DNA of 64,000 nucleotides. Origin: Pseudooceanicola nanhaiensis. Its GTDB lineage: Bacteria > Pseudomonadota > Alphaproteobacteria > Rhodobacterales > Rhodobacteraceae. Where the stretch lies: contig NZ_JAIUZP010000001.1 in assembly GCF_020171315.1 (NCBI RefSeq), positions 558,001 through 622,000 on the forward strand. The letters are read 5' to 3'. The notes under the pieces were generated by a model. The model searched no databases and was not told where the DNA came from. It worked only from the letters and a program-made list of their open reading frames with translations. This document shows positions 61,143 to 64,000 of the stretch, piece by piece (position 1 is the first letter of the stretch; the number at the start of each line of letters is the position of its first letter). Both the position numbers and the translations under genes were made by a program.

Positions 61143-64000
61143 ATGACTTTGTACAACTCCTACGTTCGTTCCCTGACGGGCGAATTGATTGTCGCCGATA
61201 CCGATGCCTCCATCAGCACGGCCTTCTCGGACGGTCAGAACCTCGCCACGCTCGACAATGGGAACTGGGTGGCGGTCTGGCACGACAGCGACGGGGCGGG
61301 CACGATCCTGGCGCAGATCATGTCGCCCTCCGGCGTACCGGTCGGGGATGCCATCACGATCAGCCTGCCGCGCCTGACGCCCGGCGGGGCGGAGTTGTAC
61401 CAGGGGGATCCGACGATTGCCCCGACGGCCGATGGCGGCTTCATCGTGGCCTGGACCACGGAGGAGTACAACGGCGGCTACAACACCGGCCGCAACGTGA
61501 TGACCCGAACCTACGACGCCAGCGGCACCGCCCTGAGCGACCCCGTCGTGACGGTGCTCCAGATGAGCGATAGCGGCTATGTCGTCACCAGCAGCTGGGA
61601 ACAGCAGCCCAGCATCGCGCAGCTTGCCGATACCGGGGCGCTGGCGCTGGCCTTCTATGACGACCTCGAGATCGGGGTGAAGATCCTGTCACCGGACGGG
61701 CAGAGCGAGCTGACCAGCTTCCGCGCCAACGAGGTGACGGCCGAGGACCAGCGGATGCCCGTCGTGGCGGGGCTGGCAGCGGGCGGCATGGTCGTGGCCT
61801 GGGTCGGGGACGATGATCCGGTGAGCACGTCGCAGGGGGTCTTTGCCCGGATCTTCGCCTCGGACGGGACGCCGCTGACCGGCGAGTTCCAGGTGAACGA
61901 GACCACCTATGCCAGCCAGACCGCCCCGATCGTGGCGGCACTCTCCGACGGGCGTTTCCTGGTGAGCTGGTATGACGGCTACGACGAGGCCACCAGTTCG
62001 TTCCGCGGCCAGATGATGGCCCGCTACTACACTGCCGACGGCGTCGCGCAGGGGGGCGAATTCGCCATCGCGCCTGAGTTCGACGGCGGCTATGGCGGCG
62101 AGGCGCAGCAGGCGGTGCTTGCGCTGGAAGACGGCGGCTTCCTCGCGGTCTTTACCGGGCTCGTGGATTACTACGAGGACCGTACCGATATCTTCGCCTG
62201 CCGCTTCGCCGCGGACGGGACGCGGCTGACCGGGATCATTCATCTGGGGACGAGCTTCGTCGGCTACCAGAACGCCCCGCGCGCCACGCTTCTGGAGGAT
62301 GGGCGCGTCGCGGTGACCTTCTATTCCTCCGCCGAGGGGACGCGACCGGAAGGGCTTCGCACCCAGATCCTCGAAATGGCCGAGATCAACGGCACGGCCA
62401 CAGAGGACGCCGATTTCATCGTATTCGACGACGCGCCGCACAACGTGGACCTGCTGGGCGGGGACGATGTCGCGACCGGCGGGGCAAGCGGCGATACCCT
62501 GCTGGGCGGGGAGGGAAACGATTTCCTGTACGGGCGGCGTGGCGGCGATGTGCTGGATGGCGGCGTCGGCAATGACCAGCTCTTTGGCGATGCGCAGGAC
62601 GACACGATCTATGGCCGGGACGGCAACGACGTGATCACCGGCGGTGACGGCCGGGACCTTGCGTGGCTGGGGGTCGGGAACGACCGGTTCCAGGACAACG
62701 CGCAGGAGGGCGAATACGGCCGCGACACCGTCTATGGCGAGGCGGGGAATGACACGATCGTCGGCGGCGCCGGCGATGACGCCTTCTATGGCGGCGTGGG
62801 TCAGGATTATGTCTACGGCGGGCTCGGCAATGACCTGATCTACACCGGCGCGGATGACGACCACGCCATGGCTGGAGGCGGCAACGACACTCTCGTCGAG
62901 GGCGGCGGCAGCGATTACATCTACCTCGGGGCCGGGGATGACCTCTTCTATACCGTTGCAGGCGACACCGGCGGCGACACCGTCTTTGGCGAGGCCGGGA
63001 ACGATACGCTGGTCGGCGGGGAGGGGGGCGATTACCTCGGCGGCGGCTTCGGGGCCGATCTGATCCGCGGGGGGCTCGGCGATGACTCGCTGCGCGGCGG
63101 GGACGAGGCCGATGTGATCTATGGTGGCCTTGGCGATGACACCGTGGACGGCGGGGACGGGCCGGATACCGTCTGGCTGCTGGAGGGCAACGACCTCTTC
63201 ATCGACAATATCGAGGGCGGCGTCGAGGGCAGCGATACCGTCTATGGCTATCTCGGGAACGATACCATCGACGGGGGCAACGGCAACGATGCTTTCTATG
63301 GCGGGGCGGGCGCGGACCTGATCCGCGGGCGTCTCGGGGATGACCTGATCTATGGCGGCGATCAGGACGACGTGATCTGGGCCGGCGCGGGCAACGACGC
63401 CGTCAACGGCGGCAACGGGCGCGATCTGGTCTATCTGGAGGACGGCAACGACAGCTTCTCGGACACGGCGCAGACCACGGCCTATGGTGCCGACAAGGTC
63501 TTTGGCGGGATCGGGAACGACACGATCGCCGGAAACGGCGGGGCCGACACGCTGTTGGGCGAGGATGGCGACGACCTGATCTATGGCGGCAGCCAGGCGG
63601 ATGTGCTGTTGGGCGGCACCGGGAATGACAGCGTCTATGGCGGGGATGGCCCCGATCAGGCGTGGCTCGGCGCGGGCAACGACATCTTCTTCGACAACGC
63701 CCAGACCGGGGTCTATGGCGCGGACAGCGTCAACGGCGAGGCGGGCAATGACACTTTGCGCGCGGGGGGCGGCAACGACACCCTCACGGGGGGCGAGGAT
63801 CAGGACAGTTTCCTCTTCATCGGGGCCGCGATCGGCGCGGACGTGGTCACGGACTACGTGGCCGGAGAAGATCTGGGCCTCGACGATGCGCTCTGGGGTG
63901 GGGGGCTGACGGCGGCACAGGTGGTGAGCCAGTTCGCCGACGACAGCGGCGCGGATGTCGTCTTTGACTTCGGCGGCGGCAACACGATCACCCTTGTCGG
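61143..64000 (+). CDS. large RTX calcium-binding repeat protein (3' end cut by window)
   Basis: The frame runs from ATG 61143 to the window end without a stop, at least 952 residues. There is no Sec leader, as expected for type I secretion. Residues 1 to about 420 contain propeller-like repeats such as DGGFIVAWTTEEYNGG and DGRFLVSWYDGYDE. From about 430 the glycine- and aspartate-rich RTX nonapeptides (GGxGxDxUx type) dominate, for example LLGGEGNDFLYGRRGGD. The visible end FDFGGGNTITLVG resembles the region just before the C-terminus of such proteins, so little may be missing. Adhesion or surface-layer roles are more likely than an enzyme, as no catalytic domain is visible. Confidence 0.9.
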   Translation, partial: MTLYNSYVRSLTGELIVADTDASISTAFSDGQNLATLDNGNWVAVWHDSDGAGTILAQIMSPSGVPVGDAITISLPRLTPGGAELYQGDPTIAPTADGGFIVAWTTEEYNGGYNTGRNVMTRTYDASGTALSDPVVTVLQMSDSGYVVTSSWEQQPSIAQLADTGALALAFYDDLEIGVKILSPDGQSELTSFRANEVTAEDQRMPVVAGLAAGGMVVAWVGDDDPVSTSQGVFARIFASDGTPLTGEFQVNETTYASQTAPIVAALSDGRFLVSWYDGYDEATSSFRGQMMARYYTADGVAQGGEFAIAPEFDGGYGGEAQQAVLALEDGGFLAVFTGLVDYYEDRTDIFACRFAADGTRLTGIIHLGTSFVGYQNAPRATLLEDGRVAVTFYSSAEGTRPEGLRTQILEMAEINGTATEDADFIVFDDAPHNVDLLGGDDVATGGASGDTLLGGEGNDFLYGRRGGDVLDGGVGNDQLFGDAQDDTIYGRDGNDVITGGDGRDLAWLGVGNDRFQDNAQEGEYGRDTVYGEAGNDTIVGGAGDDAFYGGVGQDYVYGGLGNDLIYTGADDDHAMAGGGNDTLVEGGGSDYIYLGAGDDLFYTVAGDTGGDTVFGEAGNDTLVGGEGGDYLGGGFGADLIRGGLGDDSLRGGDEADVIYGGLGDDTVDGGDGPDTVWLLEGNDLFIDNIEGGVEGSDTVYGYLGNDTIDGGNGNDAFYGGAGADLIRGRLGDDLIYGGDQDDVIWAGAGNDAVNGGNGRDLVYLEDGNDSFSDTAQTTAYGADKVFGGIGNDTIAGNGGADTLLGEDGDDLIYGGSQADVLLGGTGNDSVYGGDGPDQAWLGAGNDIFFDNAQTGVYGADSVNGEAGNDTLRAGGGNDTLTGGEDQDSFLFIGAAIGADVVTDYVAGEDLGLDDALWGGGLTAAQVVSQFADDSGADVVFDFGGGNTITLV

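Noticed and set aside
62450-63800. Regular DNA repeats near the right end as a CRISPR or satellite
   Set aside because: They are codon-periodic and encode RTX calcium-binding repeats in one open frame.

Overview
The window looks like a chromosomal segment of a GC-rich alphaproteobacterium of the Rhodobacteraceae (Roseobacter/Paracoccus-like) group. I infer this from the GC-rich codon use, the stacked TRAP and tripartite tricarboxylate (TTT) transporters, the Fe-type SOD, the DUF6538-type integrase remnant and the terminal RTX protein. No rRNA, tRNA or CRISPR array was seen.

Layout. 1-5.5 kb: a detoxification-like set (two MFS pumps, two cyclophilin-like proteins, an alpha/beta hydrolase, an SDR, a DUF2255 protein). 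5.5-9.3 kb: a dehydrogenase remnant, a metal P-type ATPase, a flavin reductase with a seven-iron-type ferredoxin, and sodB. 9.5-19.3 kb: a LysR regulator and one long catabolic operon (2-hydroxyacid dehydrogenase, RraA-like protein, TctCBA, DctPQM, SMP-30 lactonase). 19.5-20.2 kb: an Fe-S type HTH regulator. 20.5-30.4 kb: a second LysR and an opposing operon (aminotransferase, amidase, dipeptide-type ABC transporter, D-2-hydroxyacid dehydrogenase). 31-35.7 kb: two ECF sigma/anti-sigma pairs, one with a DUF4394 protein and one with a fasciclin protein. 36-39.6 kb: a lower-GC accessory patch with a complete IS481-type element, a small unknown gene, an HNH restriction-like nuclease and a GNAT. 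39.8-52.6 kb: a large redox/detoxification cluster under LysR control. 52.7-53.5 kb: broken genes (hydrolase tail, integrase). 53.7-60.8 kb: serine hydrolase, a degenerate ABC exporter with a cyclic-nucleotide domain, DUF2182/DUF1326 membrane and metal-related pair, SDR. 61.1 kb to the end: a large RTX protein cut by the window edge.

The most notable signal is a set of nine 17-bp dyads of the form SATGAR-N5-YTCATS (with small variations), which fits a LysR T-N11-A box. They lie in front of nine transcription units at the left edge and in the 41-52.6 kb block. In eight of the nine, a CATTAA-like hexamer follows 19-21 nt downstream. Within the genes close to these sites, three protein families (cyclophilin-like, alpha/beta hydrolase, cupin) each occur as one cytoplasmic and one exported copy. 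Alongside them are a Tat-exported molybdenum hydroxylase with its own cytochrome c and a secreted PQQ-type dehydrogenase. I read this as one dispersed regulon that handles a reactive carbonyl or related compound in both the cytoplasm and the periplasm. The sequence does not identify the inducer or the substrate.

Other points of interest: sodB and the Fe-S HTH regulator share an almost identical promoter dyad; the IS481-type element is flanked by a 6-bp CCTAGT duplication that also supplies its transposase stop codon; a 9.3-kb gene block lies between two diverged direct repeats of about 415 bp; and the ABC exporter at 54.9-58.0 kb has lost every ATPase motif but is otherwise intact.
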